From positions 24,294,303 through 24,358,302 of the forward strand of contig NC_087069.1 in NCBI RefSeq assembly GCF_963678635.1: 64,000 nucleotides of DNA, read 5' to 3'. This stretch comes from Symsagittifera roscoffensis. Lineage: Eukaryota > Xenacoelomorpha > Acoela > Convolutidae. How positions within the stretch are numbered: position 1 is the stretch's first letter; the number at the start of each line of letters is the position of its first letter. Both the position numbers and the translations under genes were made by a program. The notes beneath the pieces are model-generated. The model was not told the DNA's origin, searched no databases, and worked only from the letters and a program-made list of their open reading frames with translations. Positions 11,701 through 22,716 of this stretch are shown here, in pieces.

Positions 11701-13885
11701 GTGTATTTAATGAATATGCTTTTCGAACTAGTGTTTCGATTCGTACTGCTAATTGCTTGATGGTTTCGTTTGGTAATCTGCGAATTTCATTACATAAAAC
11801 TCTTTGTTGTTGTTTGTTTCTTTCGGAGTCAAACATTTTTGAAAATTCTTGTGTAAACCTTTTCCAATTTGATTTTATTTCTATAGGCAATAGTGAAAAC
11901 CATTTTTGGGCTGCGCCATCTAGAGTTGTTTGTATTAACGCTGTGCGTCGATGTATCCAGTTTTGATGTAGTGGCGTATTAATTGGTTCAGGTCCTATAT
12001 TTAAAATCAAATTTGCTGTGACTGCATTTAAATAGTCTTCTACAGAATATTCAGGGTCTGTTCCTGTGAATACCATTAAAGGTTTATTTGATGTTATTGA
12101 TGATCCACCCATAAGGTATGGATTCATCGTCATTTGTAATGATTCTGCTGCATTTGGCATTTGAGAAAAATTTTAAAGTTGATTTCTTGTTATTTCGTGT
12201 TGTTGAAGATAATATGGGAGTGGTATTTCATTTTGCATTTGTGCTGGTTGGTACGAGTTTGCAATCATTGGGTTTTGTTGCTGAATTGGTTGAAAAAATT
12301 GTGTATTAATTGGGTTTTGTTGTTGAATTGGTTGTTGGTTTTGTGTATCTATTGGTTGTGGAGAAAAAATTCTATTATATGTATGTGGTTTCTGTATTCC
12401 TTGTCCACGATATTCTTGATTATAGGGTGTAAATATATCTGGTTGTAAGAAATCATCATCTGAGGATAAGTAATCCATTTGATAAGATGTTTGTTTTTTA
12501 TTTTTATTTTGTTGAAAAAATGGATAGTTTTCACTACGATCCTGTGGAGGATGTAAATTTGTTTGGAAATTTACTGAATTAGGTGGTGCCATTGGGTTAT
12601 CCCAGTTTCGAGATCTTGTATAATTACTAAAATTTTTTCGTGGTTGATAATTTGTTTTTGATGGATGTGTGTAATTATAATTATGGTCTGCAAAGTTGTT
12701 TCTAGTGAACGTTTTGCGTGTTTTTGGCGGTATTGTCATGGGTCTGTATGTCTGGTAATCCATGTGTGAATATTTTGGGGCAACCGAAGGTTTAACGGTT
12801 GATTGTAATGTTACCTGTGTTTGTGAAGGATTTGTATTTCTTGGCGTTGTTAAGTTTGGACGTATTGGTGAAATACTTTGTTGTGTAGTTGTTGTGTGTA
12901 CGATTTATTCATTTATGAAGTGTGATGGTGTCTGGATATCTTGTTGAGTAAGATTCCTAGTTCCATTGAGGTTTTCATTGTGTATGACTGTAGAGTTTAA
13001 ACTATTATTTTGCATATCGGGTAAAAATGTATTATAGTTTAATGGTGTTGCATCAATGGTTAATGGTATTACTCGTACATAATCTCTTACATAAGATATC
13101 GTACTTATTGCTTGACTTGAGATTGATTGTGGGAAGTTTATGGATGCGGGGTGAGACCATTCGGGGTCCCAAACATAGTCTGATTGTTCTGTGATGGCAG
13201 TATCATCGTTTGAGTTTTGGGGTCTAAAATTTTTTCTTGCTTGTGAAATTAAATCAATATTATGTGTGAAATAATCTATTATGAACCATGCCAAGATTTT
13301 TTGTAAGTCGTGTTTTGTATGTTGTGAAACTTCATCTTTCGTGAAATTTTCTTTAATTATAATTAGAAAACTAGAGAGTAGTGTGATTTCATGTCGTACT
13401 CTTATATGTTTAGATGTTTCTGTCGGTGAGACATTTGGTATCTGGATTTCGTTTTCTAATATCGAGATATAACTATATATTATCGCAAAAACTTCATTGG
13501 TGAATATGGAGTTTGCTCTTTGTGAGTTATGATATTGGATGCTTTTTATATATTCTGAGAATACTTTTGAGAATTCTAAATCAAGGTCGTCTGTTTGAAT
13601 TATATATTTATTGTGATTCTGATTTGGTGAGTTGAATTCTATGGAGTAGATTCCGTATTGTTGTGTTAGGTTACATATATCTTTTAGATAGTGATCGATA
13701 ATTTGTCTTTTGATTTTTACATCTGGGAACTCTGTTTTACATGGACTGATTCCGGGTTCAAACAAATTTAAGAGTAAATTTTTGCAAAATATATGCTGTC
13801 CTCTATCAGTGGTTGCATCTACGATAAAGGGGAAAATATCATCATCATCTGGACTTTCTTCACCTGGGGTGTGCGTTGAGCTCAT
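5729..13885 (-). pseudogene. Gag-Pro-Pol of copy A, multiply interrupted
   Basis: Aligned with the single 2740-codon frame of copy B, this copy has in-frame TAA stops at 12905-12907 (Glu codon in B), 12173-12175 (Ser), 10667-10669 (Leu) and 10091-10093. There is a frameshift near 8471-8493 and a 13-base deletion near 8138. Between lesions all hallmarks remain: gag with the CCHC knuckle, DSGA protease, YLDD reverse transcriptase, the MCDAS RNase H motif, the HTQ..HSG / C..C integrase finger, the FDTKGP, TDNGTEF and VEG catalytic positions and the GPY motif. The last 813 codons (5729-8170: end of RNase H, integrase, tail) are intact. The copy cannot make the full polyprotein. Confidence 0.92.
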
Positions 13886-14327
13886 TTTTTCGTTCGATGA
13901 CTGTTAATATGTAATTATCAATGTGTCTAATTGGTTGATTCCAATTGTATAAATGTACTGGTTTGTGTTTATACTGCTTTTTTATTCTTCTTTTTCCTCT
14001 TTTTGATGAATTTGAAGTTGTTTCTGAGTCAGAGAAATATAATTGATCGTGAATTGGGCAATTTTTATCTATTGATTCTTTTAGTTTATAAAGTTCGTCT
14101 AAACTGTTGGTTTCTGATTCTGAAAATGCGTTTCGATTTTTTGAAAATCTTTTTCGTGTTATTTGTCTTTGTTTAGTTATTATTTTTCTCTTTAATGTTT
14201 GTCGTTTTGTTCTAATGTATCCAACTGTTTGTGTATGAGGTGTGATTACAAGGTCGTATTTTTTATTATCTATTTCACAATTGTGTAAAACGATTAATTG
14301 TTTATTTCCTAGGTTTTTAAATGACAT
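13860..14327 (-). CDS. 155-aa basic ORF upstream of gag, copy A
   Basis: An intact ORF overlapping the gag start by 26 bases in another frame. The copy-B version (44701-45168) has the same length with few substitutions. It is Lys/Arg-rich in the middle (TKRQTLKRKIITKQRQ) and near the C-terminus (SKRGKRRIKKQYKHKP), with an acidic Ser-rich stretch between. It may be a nucleic-acid-binding or regulatory accessory protein, but no family is recognised. It is uninterrupted although the overlapping gag-pol is ruined. Confidence 0.7.
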   Translation of the reverse strand: MSFKNLGNKQLIVLHNCEIDNKKYDLVITPHTQTVGYIRTKRQTLKRKIITKQRQITRKRFSKNRNAFSESETNSLDELYKLKESIDKNCPIHDQLYFSDSETTSNSSKRGKRRIKKQYKHKPVHLYNWNQPIRHIDNYILTVIERKNELNAHPR

Positions 14328-15253
14328 AAGGTTTAGGATGACGGATGCAAAAGGTTGTTAAATGATTTCTATTTGCTTAAACTGTTAGTCCTTACGATTT
14401 TTTTGTTAGCCTAACCTGGGTCTATTTGTTCAGGGTTGGGGAGAAAAGTATATCAATTCCGAAGAATGATTTTATACTTTCTCGTGGATAGTATAAGCTA
14501 AGGTGTTAACTTACTTAATCTTACTTAAGGGTAGTGATTGTGTTCAGGGTTGGAGAATAGTAAATCGATCCACAAGGTTCAGGTATAATTAGAACGCGAG
14601 TAGTTCGTTAGATACTATTTTAAACTTACTAAGTTTAAGATTTATCCTGGGTCTGGTAAGAGGGGGGATCAAGTGAAGGATGAATAACCGAAGTTCTTCA
14701 CTGTTTATCCTAATTTGAATGATTAGTTTTGTTCAAAAATTTCTATTAGTCCTGGGTTTTTAGAAAGGGTTGGATAGTGAATCGACGTTTGAGGTCGTTA
14801 GACACTAGTTAAGTGGGTGGGGGAGAACAAAGTTGTTCTTTTTGATCCAAGGATAGGCCTTGATGATCAAGTTTTAAACTTAATTAAATAGAAAATGATT
14901 TAAGATCCAAGGATAAGCCTTGATGATCTGATTTTAAAATTAAGTGAATTTAAGTTTAAAATGTTTTAAAGTTGTGTAAAGAATAGATTTAGTATTTTTA
15001 TGATATTAGTGAGCTTATGAATGCTGTTATGTTTAGGCGATGAAGCTGGAACAACAGGATGATTTATAATTACTAACCGTTTATTGTCATGCTACTAATT
15101 TTTATTTTGATTTTTCAATAAATCTTTTCAAACATGTTTTGTATATTACTGCAGAATTTAGGAAAACGATCTGAGATCTTTTTATCAATCGTTATTGTAT
15201 ATTAATAATTTTGTTTAGCGCCTGTAATGATTTTGAATATTGACTTCAAAATT
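14328..15253 (-). promoter_or_regulatory. Structured untranslated leader of copy A
   Basis: Leader between the 77-aa ORF and the 155-aa ORF. Two copies of a 25-bp near-palindrome lie at 14844-14868 and 14905-14929, starts 61 bases apart, and a third small hairpin (AGAACAA/TTGTTCT arms) lies beside the first. All three are also present in copy B at matching spacing. A conserved pair of GTAAG-type splice-donor candidates lies close to the 155-aa ORF. Confidence 0.45.
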
Positions 15254-15487
15254 TTATGTTTGCAAATGAAAATCTAAATTCATTGCTAGTAGTATTCTAA
15301 ATACAAAAGTTTGTTCTGGCTTTTGCCGAACTATCATATAACTATATGGTAAGTTTCTGCTTTGTCGTATGTCGTCTCTGGTTCGAGGTCTTCTTCCAAT
15401 TCCGGGTAGTTCTGTTATCGTTCGGAATATTGGCTCTGATCTATTGAGTCGTAGAGACATTTCGATTAAATTATTGTCGTATAACAT
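15254..15487 (-). CDS. 77-aa conserved leader ORF, copy A
   Basis: A small ORF between the primer site and gag, identical in length to the one at 43531-43764. The two proteins differ at three positions (Thr/Ile, Arg/Lys, Val/Ile). At the DNA level I count about nine synonymous against three amino-acid-changing differences, which suggests selection on the protein. It has a basic GRRPRT patch and no signal peptide or recognised domain. Confidence 0.6.
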   Translation of the reverse strand: MLYDNNLIEMSLRLNRSEPIFRTITELPGIGRRPRTRDDIRQSRNLPYSYMIVRQKPEQTFVFRILLAMNLDFHLQT

Positions 15488-15549
15488 TTTGTAAATGTTT
15501 TGTCTAAATTCTAATCTATTATTGGTTAATTCTAAGCTATTAAGGTTTT

Positions 15550-15572
15550 GTTCGAGACTTATGGTCGCACCA
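15550..15572 (-). other. tRNA primer-binding site, copy A
   Basis: On the element strand TGGTGCGACC begins two bases inside the 5' LTR. The plus strand here reads as a tRNA 3' end, with GTTCGA at 15550 and CACCA ending at 15572. This is about the T-loop-to-CCA distance of a real tRNA, one base short. The identity of the tRNA is not assigned. Confidence 0.7.
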
Positions 15573-15574
15573 GA

Positions 15575-15984
15575 TGAGTTAGGACCTATGGGTATAACTC
15601 ATAGAGTAATTTCGGATAGGGTACACCGTCTGCTCGTCACGCTATCTTATTTTCGGCCGGATGGATTCGTGCAACTTCTTAGTCTAATACCGATCTTAAT
15701 CTTACTCTTATACTATCTAGTCTCAGGTTGTTTAACTAGTCTCTGCTAGGCTCAATAGATCTAGGGTATACTGGTTTATTGCGGTTGCTGAAGTCTTCTT
15801 GGAGAGTCAACTAATTTCTAAGTTAAATTCAAATCTCTCTGGTGCTGAAATTACAAGTAATTTCAGCACTTACAAATAAGTGGATTGTTAGTTAGATGGA
15901 TCATGATTGGTTAATATTAAATACTTTACATTGGTAAAATATCTAATTTATCCAATCATAAAATGTAGTTTAGATCAGGTTCCA
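15575..15984 (-). repeat. 5' LTR of copy A (410 bp)
   Basis: The LTR begins TGGAACC and ends TAACTCA on the element strand, exactly 410 bp like both LTRs of copy B. It holds an AATAAA signal and a perfect 13-bp inverted repeat with a two-base loop at 15842-15869. The opposite LTR lies outside the window. Confidence 0.93.
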
Positions 15985-16508
15985 ACACAGTCTGAGGATT
16001 TAAGGTTGTGAAACTTGATTTTTGAGCTCACTATTTCAAATTGTCATACTTGTTCACGCTGAATCATGTAACATCAAATAAAAGGAAATAAAAATGGTGA
16101 ATCGCCAGCAACAATGTATTATTCTGAATGGTAAACAAAACATTTAACGTGGTCCAAAATAAACTGAAGTGTTCTAAGCAACAAAGTCTCTCAGTCCTTA
16201 AATAATGTATTTAAAAATTAAAGAAACGAAGGCTTGTACGTGCCATAAAAAATACGCGTTTGAGTAAAACATAGCGCAAAAACTAGCATTCTGTACACAA
16301 ATCATTCAAAAGAGAGAAACGACATATGGTATGCTCAGGATGTTTTGATTTTATAAATACATAACAAAAACCGTATTCTATTTTAAAATTTGCCAATACC
16401 TGAAAAACCAACTAAGTTATCAGCAGAGAAAGTGTCTGCAATTTTGAAAGTATCTTTTATTTCATTAGTGATAGCATGTGACTATACAAGGCAAAACTGT
16501 GCACTGGA

Positions 16509-16866
16509 TACGCGCTCAATTTAATGTCTGTATATGTTCCTTTGTTGCAGATACAAGTCTTTAAATATGATCCAGACTGTAAGTGGATTCCACTTTAAAA
16601 ATTTCCATGGGTTCGGTCAGCGTACAAACACTCTTAAAGTAAAATTTGTAGAAAATGTAAGCGGTATCCGCAAAGGTAAGCGCACAATTTAATACGCGCA
16701 CAATTTAATGTCTGTATATGTTCCTTTGTTGCAGATACAAGTCTTTAAATATGATCCAGACTGTAAGTGGATTCCACTTTAAAAATTTCCATGGGTTTGG
16801 TCAGCGTACAAACACTCTTAAAGTAAAGTTTGTAGAAAATGTGAGCGGTATCCGCAAAGGTAAGCG
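16509..16866. repeat. 184-bp tandem duplication
   Basis: A segment starting TACGCGC at 16509 recurs at 16693. The two copies differ at only a few positions. Each contains CTTTGTTGCAG followed by ATACAAGTC, which resembles a 3' splice site, and each ends in a GGTATCCGCAAAGGTAAG stretch resembling a donor. This could be a duplicated exon or just a repeat; no long reading frame supports an exon. Confidence 0.75.
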
Positions 16867-17171
16867 GAAATCGCAAATATAAATGGATCGTAGTTTTGAT
16901 TGTTATACTGAACTGAACTAGTCCTTGCGTGAACAATCAAGAGGTATAGCTAAAATTTATATCTGGCAAATGCGGAGTTTAAAAGCAAATATTTAATTAT
17001 TGTTTATGGAATCCATTAATAAACCTTAAATAAATGTTCAAACAAAATTGTGGATGTACTCATTTAGTGTTTGGAAAAAATGAGTTTTCTGAAGTTTTCA
17101 AATTTATAACCTATGAAAAATTGTACCTCAGTTTGTTTTCATTTTTTTAAAATCTAAAATTGGCAAGGTCT

Positions 17172-17360
17172 TCATTTCATCAGTTTTGAGATCAGAAAAG
17201 TGTCCATTCTTTCAGTATTTGAGACCGGAAAATTGCTCATTTTTTTTAGTATTTGTGATTGAAAGGTGTTCATTCTTTCAGTGTTTGAGATTGGAAAAGT
17301 GTTCATTCTTTCAGTATTTGAGATCTTAAAAGTATTTATTCTGTCAGTATTTGAGATTTG
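17172..17360. repeat. Degenerate minisatellite, unit about 33-35 bp
   Basis: About five to six imperfect units of CATTCTTTCAGTATTTGAGA followed by a GGAAAAGTGTT-like tail lie head to tail. Confidence 0.7.
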
Positions 17361-18689
17361 GCGGTTTAAAATGTCCCGGTATATGATATTGAACTGCTGA
17401 ACTGTCTAGCTGATTAACCACAAAATAAAGTAATTTCAAAAAATAATTTCTAGGCGTAACTATATGTGCTACTAGAAACTGCAAACAAAATGCGCATTCC
17501 TCCTAAAATTTGCGGCTTCTTCTAACTGTTAGGGGTTTCGCAACAATTCAACTTTACTGTACTTACATATTAATATTTGTTTGTGGGTTCCATGAACTTT
17601 TTCTAATCAGCAATTTTTGATGCGGATTCGACAAAATTTGTTGCGGATTACGCAAAATTGCCTGTTTTTGGAGAGGTTTTGAGCAATACAGTGTTTTAGT
17701 TATTTGTTTGTGGAATTGAAAACCGCAAAGACGATCAAAAAAAGTAGCAAGGTTGCGGATTCCGTAAAAAATCTGATTTTTGCCCGTTGCGGAATCCGTA
17801 CAGTCTGGCCTTGTGAAGGAGTTGTAATCAGGAACTAGATTTTTTCCATTTGAACAATTTTTCTTCCTGCGACATGTTTTGAGTAAGATTCCCGACCAGA
17901 CCTTGTTCTCTTTTTCACTATAAATAGAATTGTTCATGGAATAATTGTAGAACCTCGTCACCTCCTTTCAAGGCGCTTCTCAGTTAGCCCACAGCTGCAT
18001 TAGGCAACTTCGGAGCATAGGGTCTGGGCTTCGTCCCCGTGCGGGATAGTTTTGTTTAGAATCTGCAAGAAAATGACGTTGCTTTTTTATGGAACTTCGA
18101 AATCATTCACGCGCCTCTCACTTTGTTATGAAGTTGAGCGTACGCCTTTGGTACATAAATTATAGGTTCAAGTCAAAATCTGATTGTGCTTTTATTCGAT
18201 GTGTTGAAAATGTTTTTTTTTTAAACGATGAATTAGCGGACTAACTTTCGTTTACTTTTTTTTGTCGACTTACTGTCCAGGGGATGAAAAATTGATGTTC
18301 GAAACATCATAACTTTTCATATTTAGAAATTTTTAACTATAATTAGAAGACACTAGTAGTCTGTAACTTAAATGCTTTTGATTTTAAAGATATTACATAT
18401 TTTTTTACTTAAACGGGTCTAGCTTTTTTATATCGAGCGTGAAAGAGCGCAAAATTTGAGTTTTTTTATTCTAACTCAAAATTACCCAAGACTCATTGAT
18501 TTAGTTTTTGACTCTGAAACCGATTATTTTTGTCAAGATGATCCAATATTACTGATTTTTTTTGGAATTAAAATCCATTATAATCCAGTATATCCAGTAT
18601 TTTTTTGGGAATTAAGTTCGATTATTTTTGCTGAAGTTTTGTGGCTTGTCTCTTAACCTTATGACAAGCAAATCCGTTAAGAACCCTTA

Positions 18690-18976
18690 ATATACCCCCA
18701 CCTTAATATACAGTTTTAAACCCCCTCCCACCCCTTCAGTTTAGGATCATTGAACGGGGCAGGTGGGTTACTCAACGTAAACTATCCACATCTTTACTCC
18801 CACTCCACAGTTTAAACCCCCCTGCTCAAGTACTTTTTACCACAACATCTATTCAAGTTTTATTAGCAACCACGTTCAGTAAACTGGGGAGGGTGGTGGG
18901 TAAACACAGGAGGGGGTTATTAAAAGAGGTGATGGAGTTTACGTTGAGTCAAGCCCAGTAGTATTGTAATCCGCCG
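18690..18976. repeat. Fold-back region
   Basis: ACTCAACGTAAACT near 18766 pairs with a GTTTACGTTGAGT stretch near 18941, with C-rich and G-rich arms between (CCCCCTCCCACCCC against GGAGGGTGGTGGG). It is probably an old MITE. The ends were not defined. Confidence 0.45.
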
Positions 18977-19075
18977 TGTGTCCTTAGGGGCGGGGGGGGG
19001 GGTCTTTTCGACGGTAGGGGTCTTTGGGGTCCTACCAAAAGTAGGGTCCAAAAGGACCCATCTTTTTTAAAGACC

Positions 19076-20235
19076 TTTTACTAAGCGCTCATTGATGGTT
19101 GAATGCTTAGTAATTTTATCCTAAATTTTAAGTCTCACCTTAGATCGTCAAATTGTCTTGACAAAAAGTAGAGTAGAAACAATAGTTAGAAAAGGTATGA
19201 ATTAATTAGTTGGTTAGATACAGAGCACTGGGTTATTAGATTATATAAATGAATCGAACAGCTTAAAGAAATATACCTATGAGGGGAGGTTGAGCTAATC
19301 TTATTTTGTTCATCAATATTTTATCTTCTTACTAAGGTCGGTGGCTGATTAGTATGTATGGTTGCCCTTGATGTTTGTCCAAGTCAGCACTTCTGGTTGG
19401 GTCGTCTGAATCGTCTTGCCGTAGTCCTTTGAGTACTTGTAGTCCAGACTTCCTCGGGTGTGCGAATCTCGAGTATCTCGATTTATAATTTTTCAAACTT
19501 AAAAATAGAATTTATTCTCTTTTATAAGTGAAAAGGGCTAGATTAATTTTAGTGTTAGGGCAGAAAAGAAAAATCATTTATTTTTTAAAGATCTGACTGA
19601 AGAGAACTGACTTGCTGCTGACTGAGCAAAATGAAACACTGAAGATTTCAGGCCAGTCCTTTTGCTCGTAAGCATAAACCGGCGGCTGATTCAATCTTTA
19701 ATTATTCAGGTTTCACCTGCTCCTTTGTTCTCCCTTTCTTATAAGGGAATTTTCAACTAGTTTTTATTTGATTTTTTCAAATCAAATATCTTTAACTTAT
19801 TATTCCCCTTTGATAAAAACCGCAGCCTTCAGTTTGTCTGATTAAAAATTCATATTACTCTCTCTGATGCATCATGTTGCAGGTGCATCTCTGCTTAATC
19901 AAAGCAAGGAGAATTTCAGCGCAGCCGGCAAGACTGCTAAATATTTATCCAGTTTGTTTCAAGTTAAGTTAAAAGGGACGTATTAATAATCGCCGCCCTT
20001 TTAAAATATTGAGCATGAAAAAATGAGAAAAATTGGACAAGTATTTAAAAAGGAGTGGATTTTCAAAACAAGATTTTATAGTCCTAATAAGAGTAAATCA
20101 GTCAATATCTGATTTAGTGAAAAGAGGCTTTAATTTAAATGGCACGCTCCAATTTAGAATTGGGTCGTTAAATAAACAATTAAGACAATGGTCTTTTGTG
20201 TGTGTGTGTGTAGTATTTCGCAATACTACAACTCA
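19076..20235. repeat. 1.16-kb direct repeat, left copy
   Basis: Near-identical to 22717-23873, differing by a handful of substitutions and a GT-repeat length change. It starts with an ACTAAGC...GCTTAGT inverted repeat and ends with a GTAGTATT...AATACTAC hairpin followed by AACTCA. I see no coding frame of note inside. Confidence 0.9.
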
Positions 20236-20364
20236 CCCCTTTTTTTTAGAAAACTAAGCTGTTCGATTCTTACAGTTACCATGGTCAAAATGGTTAAATA
20301 CTATAGTTATAAAATTTAAAAAGAACATCAAATGAAAAAGTTATAAAGATAAGTTAGGTTTTAT

Positions 20365-21054
20365 CTAGAGCTTCCTTCCGGCTTCTAGCTCCACGTTGTA
20401 TGATCTGAGGATTGCTATCTTCCTCTGTGAAGCCTCGAGTTTTTGTTGCAACTTCACGATTTTCTTCTTTTTGATTTTGTTCTTGATTCGTAGTCTGCTC
20501 ATTCCGTCCGTAAGTTGTTGAATGTCGTCCTGTTCTTCCTGTCTGTTTTTTACATGGTTCGGAAAAGCAGTTATTCCCTCGAACGGAATGGTGACTTGCG
20601 TGCCCCCTGCCTTGAGGATGTAGCCGTGTTCCTCCCTCTTCTTTAATTTCCAGAAGTTGTTTTCGTTCTTTATAACCCCTTCTGGCTGGGTTATGAAGTC
20701 GATAGGCATCATCGCCTTTTCCATTGTCGTTGAGTTAACGACTTCAATGAACGATGGCAGTTTCCATCTGTTAAAATTTTCCTTTATTGAGTACTTTAAA
20801 CTCGTTATATATTTTGGATTTTCCGTATCCAATTTGGTTTCTATGCACTTCTGCAGCTCCAATCTTTGGGTTAACCTGGGAAAGTTGCGAGGGTTCTTAT
20901 TTAACCCGTCGTCTGTTGACAAAGATTGAACTGCTAGAGGTTTCCGTTGTTTCTTCCTGAGGGGCAGCTTTCTTTTGAACTCCTCTGGTGCTGGGTCTGC
21001 GTTTCTGCAATTCCAGTTTAAAATTGGGTCGTATTCCATTTTGCTAAACATCAA
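20365..21054 (-). CDS. Unknown 229-aa protein with C-terminal coiled coil
   Basis: An intact ORF between the two 1.16-kb direct repeats. It is basic in the N-terminal third (FKRKLPLRKKQRKPL) and has a middle region with moderate hydrophobic periodicity. Its last ~55 residues form a strongly charged helix with heptad-like spacing (KKKKIVKLQQKLEASQRKIA), so a coiled coil is likely. I do not recognise the family. It lies on the same strand as the DNA polymerase B gene 3.4 kb away, so it may be a displaced Polinton gene or the only gene of the direct-repeat cassette. The start ATG is chosen as the first in frame; the second Met (MEYDP) is four codons downstream. Confidence 0.55.
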   Translation of the reverse strand: MMFSKMEYDPILNWNCRNADPAPEEFKRKLPLRKKQRKPLAVQSLSTDDGLNKNPRNFPRLTQRLELQKCIETKLDTENPKYITSLKYSIKENFNRWKLPSFIEVVNSTTMEKAMMPIDFITQPEGVIKNENNFWKLKKREEHGYILKAGGTQVTIPFEGITAFPNHVKNRQEEQDDIQQLTDGMSRLRIKNKIKKKKIVKLQQKLEASQRKIAILRSYNVELEAGRKL

Positions 21055-22716
21055 TATAAAATGACCAAATATTCAAAATTCCGAATTACATTCGGATATT
21101 AAGGCTAATTATCAAATGTTTAAACGATGAAGGACAAAGTGTAAAATTGTATATATATATAAAAGGTGGAAAATATAATCTTGTGGTTTCACACAAACCC
21201 ACCACGGAAAACAAATGAAGAAAGACGATCATGGTGTTTATTAACCACAGGAATACAAATCAAGAAAGACGATCATGGTGTTTATTAACCACAGGAATAA
21301 AGCACTTTACAACACTGAGTTAAGCTCAGATATGAAACTTAAAGCAAAAATGCAAATGTAGTTAAAGCAAAAAATGGAAATTTGGGCAATAATTAACCCC
21401 TAATCTTAAATGTATGTCCACCTGGGGTCATCCACAGGCTTACCATGGGGTCCCTATCAAGTTACACAGCTATAAACTTGGGTTAGGATTTACTAGATGC
21501 AAATATTAGCGAATAGAAATTTGTAAAATTGTAAGGCATGTATAAACATATACAATATTTCATTTGACAGCATTTTTGTTATAACCAGGAATCTTAGTTT
21601 CATTTTCTGATAAGATAATGAAAAAATTTGATTAAGGAAGAAAAAAAACTGAAATATCAAGGGTAAGAAAAATTGAAGACTAATTACAAACGGTATAAAT
21701 TTCGATAAGATAAGTGTAATAATTCTTCTTCGGTTTTAATCACCTGCACCAATCCATGTTCACATCGTTAGTACAGAAAGTCATCCTGAACTTTATGATG
21801 CAAAAATTTAACGTAAACAATCTTAAGGATGATGCGGTCCAATTTTCAAAGTGTTGCTTCTGAAAATTTGTTGTTTTTAAGGGTTTAAATGCCTGCATGT
21901 TGTGGATTTTGAACTACCGAATTGATATTTTGGCCAAATTGTGAGGAGCGAATCATAAGAGTCTCAAAGGCTGCATACAGCCACCAACAAGCACTTGCGT
22001 TGTTGAAAGAATATGGTACCATAATTTTAAAAAGGCTACCGGAAGCCACCAACAAATGCTGGCATAAATCTGCGGCGGGTCGGGTCGAAAAACGTTTGTT
22101 CACCCATTTTATGATAAAGAACATTGATGAAAATTTTACTCAATGTGTTGAGAAGAAAGGAGGTGATGTTTCCCTTTTTGATGAATTTCTTCTAGTTTGC
22201 ATTTTGTAATTTGAAAACTACAAAGATAATAATTATTGTCATCGGTCCCTACTTGGGCCCCAAGAGGAATCCGATGGTGCAAATTAACTTCGCAGAATGA
22301 GTTCGTTACAATTTTACATTGGCTAATTCTTTCATCAAAGGTTTCAATCTATTAATTCTCCTTATTGTATGTAGGGTAATTTGACATTCCCTTAAGAGTA
22401 ATACTGAATTTTCACTTAATAAAACCGCCTGAAAATGAAATTATTATAGACTCGTAAAACTTTAATGTTTTAAACTACTGGCCTTTTGGAATTTTTTTTG
22501 CAAATATGTTGAAGTCGAAATTTTTTTTTCTGAGCCATTGGGTTCCGATCCCTCTATCTTTATTTGATTTTGAGGATGGTCCGAAATTGTTAGCGTACTT
22601 GACTGTTTTCAATCTCAATTAAGAATTAAATCCGTGTTCATGCATTTTGGCATATCCTTTTGGGTTTCATACAGAACAGCTATTCATTGTATTCATTGCC
22701 TCACTGGTCGCACCAG
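21055..22716. other. Non-coding interior of the cassette
   Basis: It holds a 44-bp tandem duplication (21212-21299) carrying AAGAAAGACGATCATGGTG twice. A 95-codon plus-strand ORF at 21922-22209 has no recognisable motif, and I leave it unannotated. Nothing else is supportable. Confidence 0.5.
21212..21299. repeat. 44-bp tandem duplication
   Basis: Two head-to-tail copies begin at 21212 and 21256 and differ at one base. Confidence 0.85.

Larger units (their letters stand above)
1..15984 (-). mobile_element. Giant env-bearing LTR retroelement, copy A (truncated by window edge)
   Basis: This copy is read on the minus strand, with its 5' LTR at 15575-15984 and its 3' end beyond position 1. Gene order matches copy B (43033-61953) throughout: leader ORF, 155-aa ORF, Gag-Pro-Pol, two membrane ORFs, an ATG-less ORF, env and the 3'-most ORF. 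Coding frames are broken by point nonsense changes and small indels, whereas the same sites are open in copy B, so A looks older or inactive. Assignment to the Ty3/gypsy group rests on the integrase-after-RNase-H order, the DD35E core and the GPY/F motif seen in its pol. Its LTR differs from those of copy B at roughly a dozen sites by eye. Confidence 0.93.
15985..18689. other. Non-coding flank with simple repeats
   Basis: Apart from the tandem duplication at 16509-16866 and the minisatellite near 17172-17360, I find no supportable gene. A 132-codon minus ORF at 17563-17961 has low-complexity, repeat-like composition and GCGGATT-type repeated words, and I do not call it a gene. Confidence 0.5.

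Noticed and set aside
17563-17961. 132-codon minus-strand ORF
   Set aside because: Composed of repeated GCGGATT-type words, low-complexity composition, no motif and no neighbour support.
21922-22209. 95-codon plus-strand ORF inside the direct-repeat cassette
   Set aside because: No recognisable motif, an equally long ORF on the opposite strand, and a repeated AGCCACCAACAA word; too weak to call.
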